NCBI RefSeq assembly: GCF_021018805.1
Contig: NC_086254.1
Location: forward strand, 4,017,001 to 4,081,000
DNA length: 64,000 nucleotides
Source: Prinia subflava
Lineage: Eukaryota; Chordata; Aves; Passeriformes; Cisticolidae
Reading direction: 5' to 3'
Each line of letters opens with the position of its first letter. Position 1 is the stretch's first letter. The translations under genes were made by a program, and so were the position numbers. Under the pieces are notes generated by a model. The model saw nothing but the letters and a program-made list of their open reading frames with translations, was not told where the DNA came from and did no database searches. This document shows positions 34,989 through 47,894 of the stretch, one piece after another.

Positions 34989-35969
34989 TGTCTTGGTTTG
35001 GAAAGACAGGTGTCTGCTAAGGAAGGCAGGAGCCTCCCTTGAAGTTGTAAACCCCCTCCCTCCAGATTATTATAATTTTGAAATTAAGAGGCTCTCAGGC
35101 AAAGATATGGGAATAGGAATCACAGTTCTTTGCTAGGAAAATTTAAAATGTAGTAGTAAAAATAAAAAAGGAAACAAACAAAAAAGGAAACACTGACAGA
35201 GTCAGAATACAGCCTGACACCCTGTTGGTCAGGGTGTTGGCAGCAGTCCAGTCCAGCCCTCCTGCAGTGACAGATGTGGCTCTGTTGGAGCAGAGATGAT
35301 CCTGTAGGAGGGTGTAGTTTTCCTCTGAAGGTCCAGTGGTGCTGAGATGGGTCTGCTCCTCCTCTGGGAATGCAGAGCACACAGGCTGTGCTGTGTTCTG
35401 AATCCCAGGGTTTATCCAGGTGGGAATGCAGAGCACACAGGCTGTGCTGGGCTCTGAATGCCAGGGTTTATCCAGGTGGGAATGCAGTGCACACAGGCTG
35501 TGCTGGGCTCTGAATGCCAGGTTTTATCCAGGTGGGAATGCAGTGCACACAGGCTGTGCTGGGCTCTGAATGCCAGGGTTTATCCAGGTGGGAATGCAGT
35601 GCACACAGGCTGTGCTGGGCTCTGAATCCCAGGGTTTATCCAGGTGGGAATGCAGTGCACACAGGCTGTGCTGGGCTCTGAATGCCAGGGTTTATCCAGG
35701 TGGGAATGCAGAGCACACAGGCTGTGCTGGGCTCTGAATGCCAGGGTTTATCCAGGTGGGAATGCTGGGCTCCTCCCCTGGGTGCAGCATCTCCCATGGA
35801 TGATGGAATTGGATCAGCCCTGCAGGGAGCCTCGATGGCCCATGGACAGCAGAGATCCCCTGGAGGGAGGATGGGTCCTGGAAGGGATAAAGAACCCTGC
35901 CCCAGCTGGTTTAACAGATGGTAACAGAACACACACTTCTGATTCCATCTTGCATTGCAGCCTAAGACA
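34989..35969 (+). mobile_element. Solo LTR of an endogenous retrovirus (family A, copy 1)
   Basis: It starts TGTCTTGGTTTGG and ends CCTAAGACA, with the perfect 5-bp target-site duplication tttct at 34984-34988 and 35970-35974. A 5-bp duplication is usual for class III (ERVL-like) elements. No internal retroviral genes are present, so it is a solo LTR left by recombination. At 981 bp it is longer than its sister at 52355-53169, mainly because an internal 56-bp unit is amplified. The strand is inferred by comparison with the sister copy, whose minus strand carries AATAAA near the 3' end. Confidence 0.9.
35366..35765. repeat. 56-bp minisatellite, 7 copies, inside the solo LTR
   Basis: The unit begins gggaatgcag and ends ttatccaggt. 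Unit starts fall exactly every 56 bp at 35366, 35422, 35478, 35534, 35590, 35646 and 35702, with a partial unit at 35758. Copies differ at only a few positions (gag/gtg, atccc/atgcc). Confidence 0.96.
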
Positions 35970-35999
35970 TTTCTAGCCCTGTATGAGTTATTCCCCTTA

Positions 36000-36177
36000 C
36001 ACTGGCACAGGGTGCCCAGAGCAGCTGTGGCTGCCCCATCCCTGGCAGTGCCCAAGGCCAGGGTGGACAAGGCTTAGAGCAGCCTGGGACAGTGGAAGGT
36101 GTCCCTGCCCATGGAAGGGGTGGAATGGGATGGGCTTTAAAGTCCTTTCCAATCCTATTCCATGACTCTCTGATCTC
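36000..36177 (+). mobile_element. CR1 LINE 3' end
   Basis: cactggcacagggtgccc, agcagctgtggctgcc, gtgtccctgcccatgg and gctttaaagtcctttcc lead to ccatgactctctga. Plus orientation; about 30 bp after the solo LTR. Confidence 0.88.
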
Positions 36178-37633
36178 TTACACACCTTCATGTTCTGGGC
36201 TGGACCTCTGTTCTCACCTCACTGCCTTTCAGACGCCCAAAGGTTTTAACCTCCTAAACCACATAACATTTCCAAGAACCAACAAAACACCTGAGGAATC
36301 ACAGGAAATGCTTCCCCTTTAGGATTTTATACTTTCTAATTAGCCAAAGCATCCTGTGTAGATTTTCCTCTCCAATAAGTCATCTACGATAAGACTTCGA
36401 TGTGCGTATGTAGGTAGATATTTACCGAGGCTTCAGTTCATCACTGTGCTTATCTTGGATCAAGTTAAATATGGAATTAAGGTGTAATCTTAAGCACATC
36501 TAGTTCAGCTTTTAAAGGTAGGCTTTAAATTGGGTTTGTTGCCTTGGAGCCTAAACAGACGGTGCTGTTGATGGGAAGTGCGCAAATCGTGTGGCTTTCC
36601 CTCTCATCCAGCAGAATCTGCAAAGGCACAAAACAAAAAGATGAATTCTTGAGTCAGGAGAAGTGTTGAGTCAGGAGACCTTTAGTCTCATCATTTTGCT
36701 TGAGAATAAATCATGTCTGCATTTCTTACCCTTCTCTACATCAACCACCCACAGAAAGCTCATTCATCAAAAATGTCAATGGTTTCCCAGAAGTCTCCCC
36801 ACTCACACCTTGGGGTTTTTATTCCTCCGAGCAGCAGGTTGGGCTCTTTTCTCCCCACCAATGTTTTTCTCTGGAGGAGGGAGTGAAGGGGGGAGGTTGT
36901 TTGTTTGCTTGTTTTGGTTTCTGGTTTTGTTCCTTCCTGCTGTGACTGTTAATATTTAAAAAGAACATTTCATCCTCTGTGGGGTCAGTATTGGATACAC
37001 TACTGGGTTTTAGATGACATCATTTTTCGCCCTCTCAATCACTGGTTTCAAAATACACTGTGATGTGTTTGATCTTTTGCCACCTTATTTTTCTGCAGAA
37101 GATGGCTCAGCCTCTTCAGTGGTGGTGGCATCTGGAGGGTGGCTCAGTGCTCGCTGCTCTGGCTCCTGCCTTTTCCTTAGGTCGAGGAAGGCAATCCTGC
37201 GGGGGCAGGACCCGGGGAGCTGAAAATAATTGCTTTATTTACCAGAAACTCAAAGCCCCTCTGAGGTAAAGCAAGTCTCTCCTCACTTTTTGCACTAATA
37301 ATGCTTAGCACCAGCAGAGCTTGTCTTTAATTAAGCTGGCATAGAATTGAGGGGGAGCATCCATGGATAAGGAATGTGGCCTGATGTCCAGGAGGTCCCA
37401 GTGCCTGTCCCCTGTGCTTGTGCTTGCCGTGCACTGTAGGAACTGCTGTGCTTCACGAGGCTTCCTCTTCCAAACCAGCGTTAGAAAGGCCCAAGAAAGA
37501 CCCCTCCAGATCCTTGGGGTTTTCCCCTGCTTTTTTCCAACACTCAGTGCCTCTTTCTGGGGCCCAGTGAAGCTGAGGGCAGCTGTGGTGCTGCTCTCTG
37601 GGATGAGTGGCTGCTGCTCCTTGAGAGTTTTTC
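36178..37633. other. Intergenic, no features seen
   Basis: Mixed-composition sequence without recognisable genes or repeats. Short open frames occur on both strands, with no recognisable products. Confidence 0.6.
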
Positions 37634-37639
37634 TAAAAT

Positions 37640-38097
37640 TGTCACCAGCGATGCGACACAAACCGGACCAGCCAGGGTGGCAATTGAAAATAGGGACAGG
37701 AATGATTGAGGAAGGCTGAAAAATAACTTTAATAAATAGCTGGAGCCAACAAAAGAACATAAGCCAAATGCGATATGAGGCAACCTTAAAAGACCCAACA
37801 ATGGGGCAAACATAACAATATATAGACTTCATCCCGGAGGGCACGAACCAGTGAACGTTAACATTACCTTATATGCAAAACGTTGTTAACCAGTCCTAGA
37901 CAAGAACTCAGAACATAACCTTATATGGTGCTACTTCATTAACATAACTATACCCACAATCCCATTCTTCTCTCCATAACAAGGTATTTCCCTTCCTAGC
38001 ATCTCGTACCCCATGGCCTTAGATTGATGCCGACTTCATTGCCGACCTCAGTGCCAAGGCCAACTCACTGTCAGTCCTGGCCAGTCCAACTCCCACC
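37640..38097 (-). mobile_element. Probable solo LTR of a second ERV family
   Basis: Read on the minus strand, it has a TATATAT box-like stretch, then ATTAAA about 90 bp downstream, and ends GGTGACA. On the plus strand the segment starts TGTCACC and is flanked by the direct repeat (c)taaaat at 37633-37639 and 38097-38103. The 5' end of the element is not a canonical TG, so the exact boundary is uncertain by a few bases. No retroviral coding sequence is attached. Confidence 0.6.
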
Positions 38098-38218
38098 TAA
38101 AATCACATTTCCTCCTCAGCTCGTTGCCTTAAGCACACCCTGAGCCCTCACCAGGCAGCCAAGCAAGGAGCTTTGCCAGCTGGGACTGGCGTGTCCCGGC
38201 CAGGAGTGCCTGCTCCAC

Positions 38219-39101
38219 ACGGCCACAGGCCACAGTCACAACCATAATCACTGCCACAATCATGGTCACAATCATGGCCACAGTCACGAACACGGCCACA
38301 ATCACAGCCACAATCATGGCCATGGCCACAGCCACAATCACAGCCACGGCCACAGCCACAATCACAGCCACAATCATGGCCACAGCCACAATCACAGCCA
38401 CAATCACAGCCACAATCACAGCCACAGCCACAATCATGGCCACAGCCACAATCACAGCCACAATCACAGCAACAATCACAGCCACAATCACAGCCACAAT
38501 CACAGCCACAATCACAGCCACAATCACAGCAACAATCACAGCCACAATCACAGCAACAATCACAGCCACAATCACAGCCACAATCACAGCCACAATCACA
38601 GCCACAATCACAGCAACAATCACAGTCACAATCACAGCCACAATCACAGCCACAATCACAGCAACAATCACAGCAACAATCACAGTCACAATCACAGCCA
38701 CAATCACAGCCACAATCACAGCAACAATCACAGCCACAATCACAGCCACAATCACAGCCACAATCACAGCCACAGCCAAAATCACAGTCACAATCACAGC
38801 CACAATCACAGCCACAATCACAGCCACAGCCAAAATCACAGTCACAATCACAGCCACAATCACAGCCACAGTCACAATCACAGCCACAGCCACAATCACA
38901 GCCATAATCACAGCCACAATCACAGCCACAGTCACAATCACAGCCACAGTCACAATCACAGCCACAGCCACAATCACAGCCATAATCACAGCCACAATCA
39001 CAGCCACAGTCACAATCACAGCCACAGCCACAATCACAGCCATAATCACAGCCACAATCACAGCCACAGCCACAATCACAGCCACGTTCATGGCCACGGC
39101 T
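38219..39101. repeat. 12-bp satellite-like array, about 0.88 kb
   Basis: Units of CACAATCACAGC and variants (CACAGTCACAGC, CAACAATCACAG, CATAATCACAGC) run for about 73 copies. A higher-order pattern appears near the 3' side, where gccataatca recurs at about 38901, 38979 and 39039. The 12-bp period leaves several frames on both strands open for 300-380 codons (Thr-Ala-Thr-Ile or Val-Ala-Val-Ile on one strand or the other). These are not genes. Confidence 0.96.
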
Positions 39102-42100
39102 GCAGCCGCTCGGTGCTGGTGCTGCCCACAGGGAGCGAGGCCCAGCCGGGCTCTGCGGGCCAGGGCAGCTGCAGATGCAGCAGCTTCCCTGGCTGAAGGC
39201 AGCTCTGAGGCTTCTCGGAGCTGCCAGCCCCGTGTGTGACACTGCGAGGACAGCTCTGCCTTTTGCAGCACTCAAAACCTTCTCCTTTTATTCCTGGGAT
39301 CCTGTGAAAGAGGGGGTTGCATTCCCTGGGGGAATTCTGGGTTTCCCCCAGAAAGCAGCACCCTGTCCCTCACCTTAGACTGGCACCAGAGCTCTGAGGC
39401 AGCCCTGGCCTCCCTGGTTTGTGTCCAGGTTGTTCCCTCCTCAGAATGTGGCTTGTGGCACACAAGTGACCCATCAGCCCTTTGTAACCCTGGTGGACAC
39501 AGCAACGATGCCACCATGGGCTGCCAGTGCCTGTGGTCCATCCTCTGCCCAAGGCAATCTCTGGCTTTTTCCTTTGAAGGCTTTTTCTCCTTGCTGTGGA
39601 GTGGAGTGGCTGTACGTGAGGTCACACAGTTGTCAGTGCAACTGATCCTTGGCTTTAATTACAGACTAGACCTTTGGAAAGCCTGCGATAAATGAAACCA
39701 GACAATGGCAGCTCAGCCCCAGCTGGTGGGTTCACTTGGGCATTCAGGACCCCCTGTCTGTGGCAGAACTCAAAGTGTGAATCTCTGGGCAAAGGCTGGT
39801 GCTGGTGTCCCACCAGTCCTCCCCTGGCTCCCAAGCCTGGCTCTGCAGTGTGACCCTCTGAGCTCCTCCTTGGTGGCACAGCCAAACTCCTGCCTCAGAC
39901 ACGTCTCTTCTGGCTGCTGGATCTCCCAGGAGGTTTTTGCTGCACCAGAGCCTCACTTTCTGCAGGGGCTGCAGAAGAGACAAGGCAGGACAGGAGCCTG
40001 GGGCCGTTTAGGGGACACCTTGTGATGGGTATTGGGCTGACCTGCTACTGTTCATGGTTTGGCTTTAGGTGCTGCCATCAGGGCAGAACCCAGCAGCAGC
40101 AGCATTTCACCTCTCCCATTGGGCCTGGGATGGGAGCAAGGGAGGCCTGAGGGTGGTGCCCAGCCAAAGCACTGGGCAGGGCACTTGCCCTCCCCACCCA
40201 AACCTTGGACACCTCTACAGAGAGCAGCAGCCCCCGGCTGGAAAAGCAGGAAAAGCAGCGTTTGGCAGGCAGAGCTGGGTGATGCCCCAAATAAACCATA
40301 ACAAGCCATCCCTTTGGGGTGCCTGCTGCAGAGCTGGGCCCCTGCCGTGCTGCTGGGAGCGCTGGAGCAGCCCTGTGCACAAACACACCTTCCATGAGCT
40401 GCTGAGAGCCCTGCCCTGGCTGCAGCCCGGGGGATGCTGCGGGAGGCAGATCTGTGCTCAGTGCCTGCACCCCGTCCTGGCTTTCCAACAATTGCCTTCC
40501 ACAGCCGTGATCCAGCCCCGGCGCCTTCCCGGGAAACCCTGGCAGCTCGTAAACCTCTTCTAATCTCTCAAGAAGGTCCTTTGTGCAGCCTTTTGTCAAC
40601 AGGGCCTGTCCCATTGCTATAGCTACGGCCCCTTTGCTGCCGGACACACCTGTTTGTTTTTCCAGCTCCTTTCTGCTGCGGTCAGATTTCTCTGCCACCT
40701 AAATAAAAATCCTGAGAAAAGCCCTGCCCTGGTCCTGTGCCCTCCTCGCCCTTGCTGATTAAGGAAACTCACTGCTCCCCTGGGATCAGTTTTCTGCAGG
40801 CAGTGGGCTCAAAGCAGCCTGCTCAGCCAAGGCCCCTTTGTTTTCTGGTTATTACCCTTAAAATTCCCGTCTGGAGCAGGGGATGGTGTTTGCAGCCCCG
40901 GGTGAAGCAGATTCCTTGGAAAGGGTCAGGAATGGTGATGTCCCCATGGCCCCTCCTCAGGGATTCTGCAGATACATCATGGGGTTTTCTCACTGGATGT
41001 TTCTCTCAGCATAAAACTCCCCCAAATTAGTGCATTTTGGGATATCAACCTCACGTGTCCACTTGGACATCTGGGAATGCCCCAGCCCCTGGGTTCAGCA
41101 CGGTGTGGAGAAAGGCTTTTCCCCTGAAGGACTCTGCTTTCCCTGGCACCAGGAGCCTTCCCAAGGGCTTGCACTGCCTTTTAGAGACACTTGAGAAAGG
41201 AAAATATTCCACATTCATGACTTGTGGTTATTGTGCTCCCAGAAAAAAAACACCCAGAGATGGAAACTATCCAGGGGAAGTCGCCCTGCATTTGCAAGGG
41301 GTTTGTCCTTTACCAGGTTTGGATTGCAATGGGTTCCAGGAGCAATTCTGTGAGCAAAGAGGGTTTTGTGGGGTGAGCTGACCACAAGAATCCTGCTTGT
41401 GTCTTCCCGTGTTTCATTTCCTCCCCTTCCAGGTGTAGCTGGGGTTTGATCCCATCCCTAACCCTGCATGATCCACTCTTGGTGCCCCCTGCTCTGCTCC
41501 TCAGCACGGCCGGGTCACGCTGGCTCTGCTGCTGCACTGCGAGCACTGGGACAGCTCTGGAAAGTTCTGGAAAACTCCAGAGGGAAGGGCAGGGAAAGCA
41601 CCCCCGGGCTGCAGGGCTTCACCCCCTGGGCCAGAGCCCCAGAGCTGCCTCCTGGCTCCCCCAGGGATGCTGAAAAGAGCAGGGAGACACCTCAGGATGC
41701 ACAACTGCAGCTCCACAGCTCCAGCTGACTGGTGAAAAGGATGGGCTGGGGCAAGGAGCAGTTCCCAGGACTGGGCCCTAATTTTGTGCAACAAAATGAT
41801 TAGATGAGACCTCTTTATTTCATATTGCTCTTTATTGTCCTGCTGCTTTGGCACAGCTTCTAAATATTTAATGTGGTGGAAATTGTGTTTCTGATTGATG
41901 GGATGTGTTTGGTGCGTGGTGCGTGGGTTATAGTTCTAAAAGGGGGAAGAAAAAGATGACCTTTAATGCTCTTAATAAAACCAGGCTGGGTTTGGCAACA
42001 CCACGAAGGCCTTGCACCTCGTCTGCCCCTGTGCTGGGGCAGCCCCATGCACGCTCTGACCCCTGGCACCGTGTTCCAGCTGTCAGGTCTTGCCTGAAAT

Positions 42101-45100
42101 TCCAGATGTAACATGACTCATGTTCCCACTTCCAGCTCTGTGGGGACACGCTGCTGCAGGTCTGCAGTGATGCTGCACATCTGGAGCACAGGCACATCTG
42201 GGCAGCTGCTCCGGGGGGGCGTGAGCAAGCAGGAAGGGCAGGGGAGCAGCTGGAGGATTCCAGAGCTGTCCCAGCTCTCCCCCTGCTCATTGTCCCACGG
42301 GCAGACAGAACCGAGCTGCTGTGGGGTGGAAAATGAAAAGGAAATTCTCCCTTTTCCAGGAGGAACGGGTCACATGCAGCTGGAGGTTCCTGTAAGCCAG
42401 GGGGCTGCAGGGAGCAGTGTGTGGCTGCAGCTGCCCTGAGCACGGTCCCATTTGTCTTGGAGGAGAACATCCAGTTTTGATATTTAAGATTTCCAGCAGT
42501 GGAAAATTCACAGCGGCCGCGGGCCGGGGAGCCAGGCGCTAATTGGCGGAACTTGTAGGAAGAGTGTCCCTCCAGCTCTTTTCCACTGGAAAATCCAAAA
42601 GCTTTTTCCAACTGTTGATTCCTTGTTAAAACTAAAGCAAAACATGCTGGGTGGGGAAGTAGGGGTTAGGGAAGATCTTGGAAGTGTTGGAGCAGCCCTT
42701 TTCACTCCTTCGGCACAAATATTTACATTTTTTTATTGTAAAGTTACTCTTGTTTGGAAATAATTTGTTTTATTTTGCACTCTGTTACCAGCTTTGACAA
42801 ATCACAAAGCAAACAAAGTGACTTTGCAGAAATATGATGTTTTGGCTAAAGAAGAACAACTGTTTTTATTCCCTAATTCTTCCTGGGAACATTGACATTT
42901 TGTGGCCTTTTCCAGCTTGGAACTTTCAGAGCAGGCTCTCATCCCTGTTTCTCCTGCTTTATCATAGAACAGTAATTCTTGAAGGGTTAATAAATCTTAT
43001 AATAATTTTTTAATCCATCCTGTGCTGCCTAGTTCTGGGGACTGGAGCCATCTGCAACACTTCCTATTGCCACGTTCAAACCCACCCCCAGCATCTGCTG
43101 CTCCCACCAGCAGCACTGCTGGGATTGAGTAAATCAATTAGAAATCATTAACTAACGAGCGCTGCAGGTCGCACCTTGAGATCATGCAAATAGCATTTGA
43201 AAAGAAAACCTCCTCCTGTTGCAAACCCATCTCTGGCTGGGGAGCTCAGGTGTGTTTTCTCCCTGTAACATCCCCCCAGGTGTGGGAATCACTCCAGGGG
43301 GTTTCCCTGCACTGGAGGGGATGCAGTGGTTCAGGTAATTAGTAATGACCACTAATGGGGCCGGGGGAGGGCTGGGGAATCACATCCCTGCCCATGGTGG
43401 GAGAAACAGAGCAGGGGAGGGATGGAGAGGTCCCAGGAAGGCTGTGGGCTCACAAGTTGCTCTTCATCACCCATGTAGCATCACATCACGGCCACATCCA
43501 GCCTTATCTCGGGGTTTTCCCTTGGGATTAAAGATGCATCGCAGCCCTGCTGTCCCCACAGCTCTTGTGTGGGCTGCAGCAGGGTGGACACTTTGCATCC
43601 CAGAGTTGGTGTCCCCAGGGCAGTGGCTCTAGAGTCACAGTGTTTGTCATCCCTTTCCTTCCCAAAATCTCCTTTGACTCCTGCACAAACTCCTCCAACC
43701 CCGACCCCTCTCCTGCTGCAGTCAGAGCCTGTTGATGCATCCCAGCCCCCGTGGGTGTGGAGGGGCTCCACCCCTTTCCTGCTGCAGAGCCATTCCCATG
43801 GGAGCTGCAGGGCTCTGGGGGTGTGTGCCAGCCCCTCCTCAGCAGCACCAGCCTCCCTTGGGGATGTGCTGGGGAACTGCTGATGTTGAGGTGCTGGGCC
43901 CATCCCATGGGGAACAAGGAGCACAGCTGGGAGTTCTGCCCAGGGATGTCCTCTGTCCCAGCCATGGGGAAACTGGTCCTGATGGCACCCCAGGCTCCCA
44001 GCTCATTCCTCACCCAGGGCTGGAGGGTTTGCCTGGGGTGCAGGGGCACAAACACCTCCTTATCCACGAGATTTCTGCTGGAAACCTTCCCTTGTTGTGC
44101 CACCATGCCCTGCACAGCAGTGAGGGGAATTGAGTGAGGCTTGCAGGTGTAGGGAGCTGGGTCAGGTGTGTCAACAGGACTGAGCTCTGCCTAGTCAGGG
44201 GCATGGAAAAGGGCCAGTCCCTCCTTTCAAGCCCTTTGCAGGGCGCCCACAGCCCTGGAGATGTGTGATGTCCTGCCCAGGGAGGGACGTGCGGTGTTAC
44301 TTGTGTGAGATCTTCCTCTGTTTCCAGCAGGTCCAGAATCACCCCCCAGCCTGCATCTCCTGCTCCCAGCTCCCCTGGTGAGCAGGTTTGCTGGAGCCCT
44401 GGGCTTTCTGCTGTGCCCCCCTTGACTGCTGTGAGTCACCCTCTTGTCCTGGTCCCTGGGGTGAGCTGGGTACCAGTGCTTGGGACAGGAGAATGGGCTC
44501 TGTTTTTTGGGATGCTGCAGGGAAGAGGCTCAGCAAAGCCTGGGGGAGGCTGGAGGGGGTCACTGCTGTGCCCTAGCAGTGCTGGAGGGTCTGGGCTCAC
44601 ACAGGGCTCCGTGGTGCTGCCTGTTCCCTGTTCTCCTCTGGCACATCCTCGCCTCAATCACTTCCTTCCTCCCATCCCGTTTTTCCAGCAGTGCTTCTGC
44701 TGCTGTCTCCTGTCCCAGCAGCTGTTTTATAGCACTGGCTATTTTGACTACTCAGTTAACTATTTATCCAGATGGAGCAGCTCTGGTGTCATGTGCCTGG
44801 CATGTTTTTTCCATATACAAATTCTGTGTCAGAGCGGAGGCGACAAATCCCAACCACCCCTGTGAGGTGTCTGGGGCGTCTGCGTTGGCCATGTCCCATC
44901 CCCAGGTCCCAGCCCACCTCCAGCCCCTTCTAGACCAAATTTGGGGGTTTTGCCCTCCCTATCCCTGCTCCTTCCCTTACACAGATCCCACCATAGGATC
45001 TCGCCCTGGCCCAGCTGCAGTAAGGAACTGGCTGCCTTTATTTTCCTAACACTTAATTTTAATCAAATGCAAATCCCCAACGCTTTGCAAACCCGGTGAC

Positions 45101-46990
45101 CTGTGCAGATGTCAACTGCTCTGGCTGGGGATGCCATTTGCTGCCCTGGGAAGGGCTCCCTGACCCTGCTGGGGGTGGTGGGGAGTGGTGGCCCCATGGC
45201 CATTCCTGGCTGTGCCCACTACTGAGGACACACAGGGTCCCCAGCCCCCAGGGAGGATTTTGTGACCTGTGCATCCCCCCAGGGTTCAAACGCTTCCCTG
45301 GGGCTTTGAGCTGGATCTCTGCAGCCCCAGTGAGAGCACAAACCCGCTGCAGAGCTCAGCTCCCAAACAGGCTGCTTTGTCTCCCTTTCCTGTTGCTGCA
45401 CGAGGACTCCTGGCTCACAGCTGCCTTTCCCCAGCAGGGTGTTGTGAGCACCTCTGTGGCCCTCACAGCTCCCACTTCCACTAGGGATGAGAAAAGCTTC
45501 ATCTGAACACCTCCCTGAGCAAATTCCTCCCTCCATCCGACCCTCCAGCTGGACTGAGGATTTCCCCAGGAGCCAAACCTGTGGCAGATCCCAGCAGAGC
45601 AGAGGGTGCTCTCACCCCTACGATCCCCTGGAACATTCCAGATGCCCAGTTTGGCTGCTCAGCAGCATTTGCATTGAAAATCCCAACTTTGAAATGCAAA
45701 AAGATGGAAGCAACTGCAGCAGGGAGTTTACAGAAAAGCCTAAATATTTACTTAGAAACATTATGTTTTTCCTCTGCTCCTGAATTTCATATTTATTTCC
45801 TTTGCTCCATCCTGGGCTGGGGATGAGCAAAGGCTGCCTCAGCTTAGCCATACTGGAAGGGACCTTCCTCACTATGTTACAGCAAAACGAGCTGAAACTC
45901 AGAAAGCCATTCCAAAACTCCCTCCTCCAACATTTCTTTTTCTCCCAGCTCTTTTCTTTGCAGAGGGCCTGAAGTTTCCAAGCGCACTTGTCACTCGGTG
46001 CGTGAAAGGAAAGTTGGCAGCTCTCCAGCCCATTGTCACAGCCCTTATGAAACTCAAGGATTTCAGCTACATTTCCTCCCCGCTGACCTTATCAAGGTTC
46101 TGCATGTTTTTGGCATTTCTTCATGCACTTGCAGGGTGCAGAACACCAAAGGCACCGGGCACCTCACCCCGAGGCGCCTCCAGCTCCTCGTTGGGTGTGT
46201 GGCCTGTGTGAGGGTATTTTAATGAAGATAAATTACTCCCAGCACAATTTATTTAGTAAATCCCCTCTGGTTGGGTTCATGACTTGTCAGCCAAAGTTTG
46301 CTGAGGGGCTGGAGCTTATTTGTAGCTGATGGTTGGTTTCTGGAGGCTTTGGGGGAGCACCGTGGGGTGCATCACTGCATCCTGGGGCTTCAAGTATCCC
46401 ACCCCCTTCACAGGGCTGGGATTTATGGCAAGAACGTGTCCGTGAGTGATGTAAGAGTGAAATCAGGTCAGAAATGTTTATTTTCAGTCTGTGCTGGTTG
46501 CAGGACACGCTGCCACCCTTGGCTGCTGCCAGCTGAGCTCGGGGGGCTGTCCCCAGAGCAGGAGGGAGCAGCCCTGCTGTGTTTGTGTGGAACACGAGTG
46601 CACCCTTGGCCAGCAGCCACCGAGCAACAGCACCAGGGTGTTGGGCTTCCTCAGGCTGCCTGGCCACGGAGATAAGCAGCAGAGCAGGAAGTGTCTCACT
46701 CCAGGCTGGGATGGAGGAGCTTGGGCTGGGAGCGCCAGGGCAGCACCTGAGTCCCTCAGCAGTGCTGGGGACACCCCTGGGGTTTGTTCCGTGCTTTCCT
46801 GTGAGCTCCCCTGCTGGGAATGGTCCCACTGTGGCTCTGCTGGGGTTGGGGGTGCAGGGGGCAGCAGGAGGTGGGGCAGCACCTGCCAGCATCCCCACCC
46901 TGCAGCCCACAACCATCCTGGCTGTGACCCTGCAGGGGACACAGGCACCCCAGGGTGGGGTCCACACTCACCCCAGAAAGGCAGGTTGGA
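39102..46990. other. Intergenic GC-rich DNA, no genes supported
   Basis: About 7.9 kb of GC-richer sequence with many short open frames on both strands and no recognisable protein or splice structure. A small CpG cluster (NotI-like gcggccgc) lies near 42514. A patch at 43120-43210 has octamer- and homeobox-like words. No CR1 or LTR is confidently recognised. Confidence 0.55.
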
Positions 46991-46994
46991 GGTG

Positions 46995-47245
46995 ATAAGG
47001 GGGGACAAGTTCAAACTGGAAGAGATTTAGATTGGATGTCAGGAATAAATCCCTCCCTGTGAGGGTGGTGAGGCCCCAGCACAGAGTGCCCAGAGGAGCT
47101 GTGGCTGCCCCTGGAAGTGTCCAAGGCCAGGTTGGAGGGGACTTGGAGCAACATGGGACAGTGGAAGGTATCCCTGCACTTGGAAGGGAGGGTTGGAACG
47201 AGATGATCTTTAAGGTGCACTCCAAGCCAAATCATTCCATGACTG
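46995..47245 (+). mobile_element. CR1 LINE 3' end
   Basis: tggaagagatttagattgg, ccctccctgtgagggtgg, gaggagctgtggctgcc and gatgatctttaaggtgc lead to tcattccatgactga. Plus orientation. Confidence 0.92.
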
Positions 47246-47894
47246 AATGAAGTCTCCCCCTTTCCCAGGGGAATGCAGCATGGCTCTGACCAGGCACAGA
47301 AACAAGGACAGCTCCATCTGCTCCACATCCACAGCATCACTGCAAGAGCCAAGCTGCCTGAGGAAAGGGAGCTTTTTGCATGCTGTGCACAAGGATTCAG
47401 GGAGCTGCTAAAAGAAAACCCCTCTACCCCAGAGATTGTGTCAGAGCAGGATGCTGCACCCTCCCCTGAGCCACTGCTGGGAGCTGCATCCAGCACGGCC
47501 ACTGAGGTTTGTGGGGGCATTAGTAAACAGCCCTGCCCACGGTGCATGAGGAGGATTCCAACCCGGCTCCAAAAAAGCAAATGGACCCGAAGTTATCTTC
47601 ACAAACCCAGCCTGGAAAGGCAGGAAGGATTCCCACCCCCTCTGCCAGCAGCGTCTGCCCTCCTCCCTGCTGGGATAATTGCTCCATCGCCCAGCAGGCT
47701 GCTCCTGGCAGGGCTTGGTGGGGACACAGTGTTCCAGGGACAGGCTGCTTCCCTGGGTGCTGGCACAGCCACCAGGTCCTTCTGCCTGCTGTCTCCTGGG
47801 ATTGGCCTTTGGAGCAGGCAGGGAGTGGGATCAGCCCTGGGGCTGGAGGCTGCTGGAGGGTTTGCACCACAGCTCTTGCTAAGAGATCCTGATA
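47246..47894. other. Intergenic, no features seen
   Basis: GC-rich sequence with overlapping open frames on both strands (up to 209 codons) that look like composition artefacts. Confidence 0.55.

Noticed and set aside
38129..39275. Minus-strand open frames of 375-380 codons and a plus-strand frame of 325 codons
   Set aside because: They are entirely a product of the 12-bp array, with no stop codon in any of several phases.
40078..42611. Several minus-strand open frames of 117-227 codons
   Set aside because: GC-rich non-coding composition, frames overlapping on both strands, no recognisable proteins.
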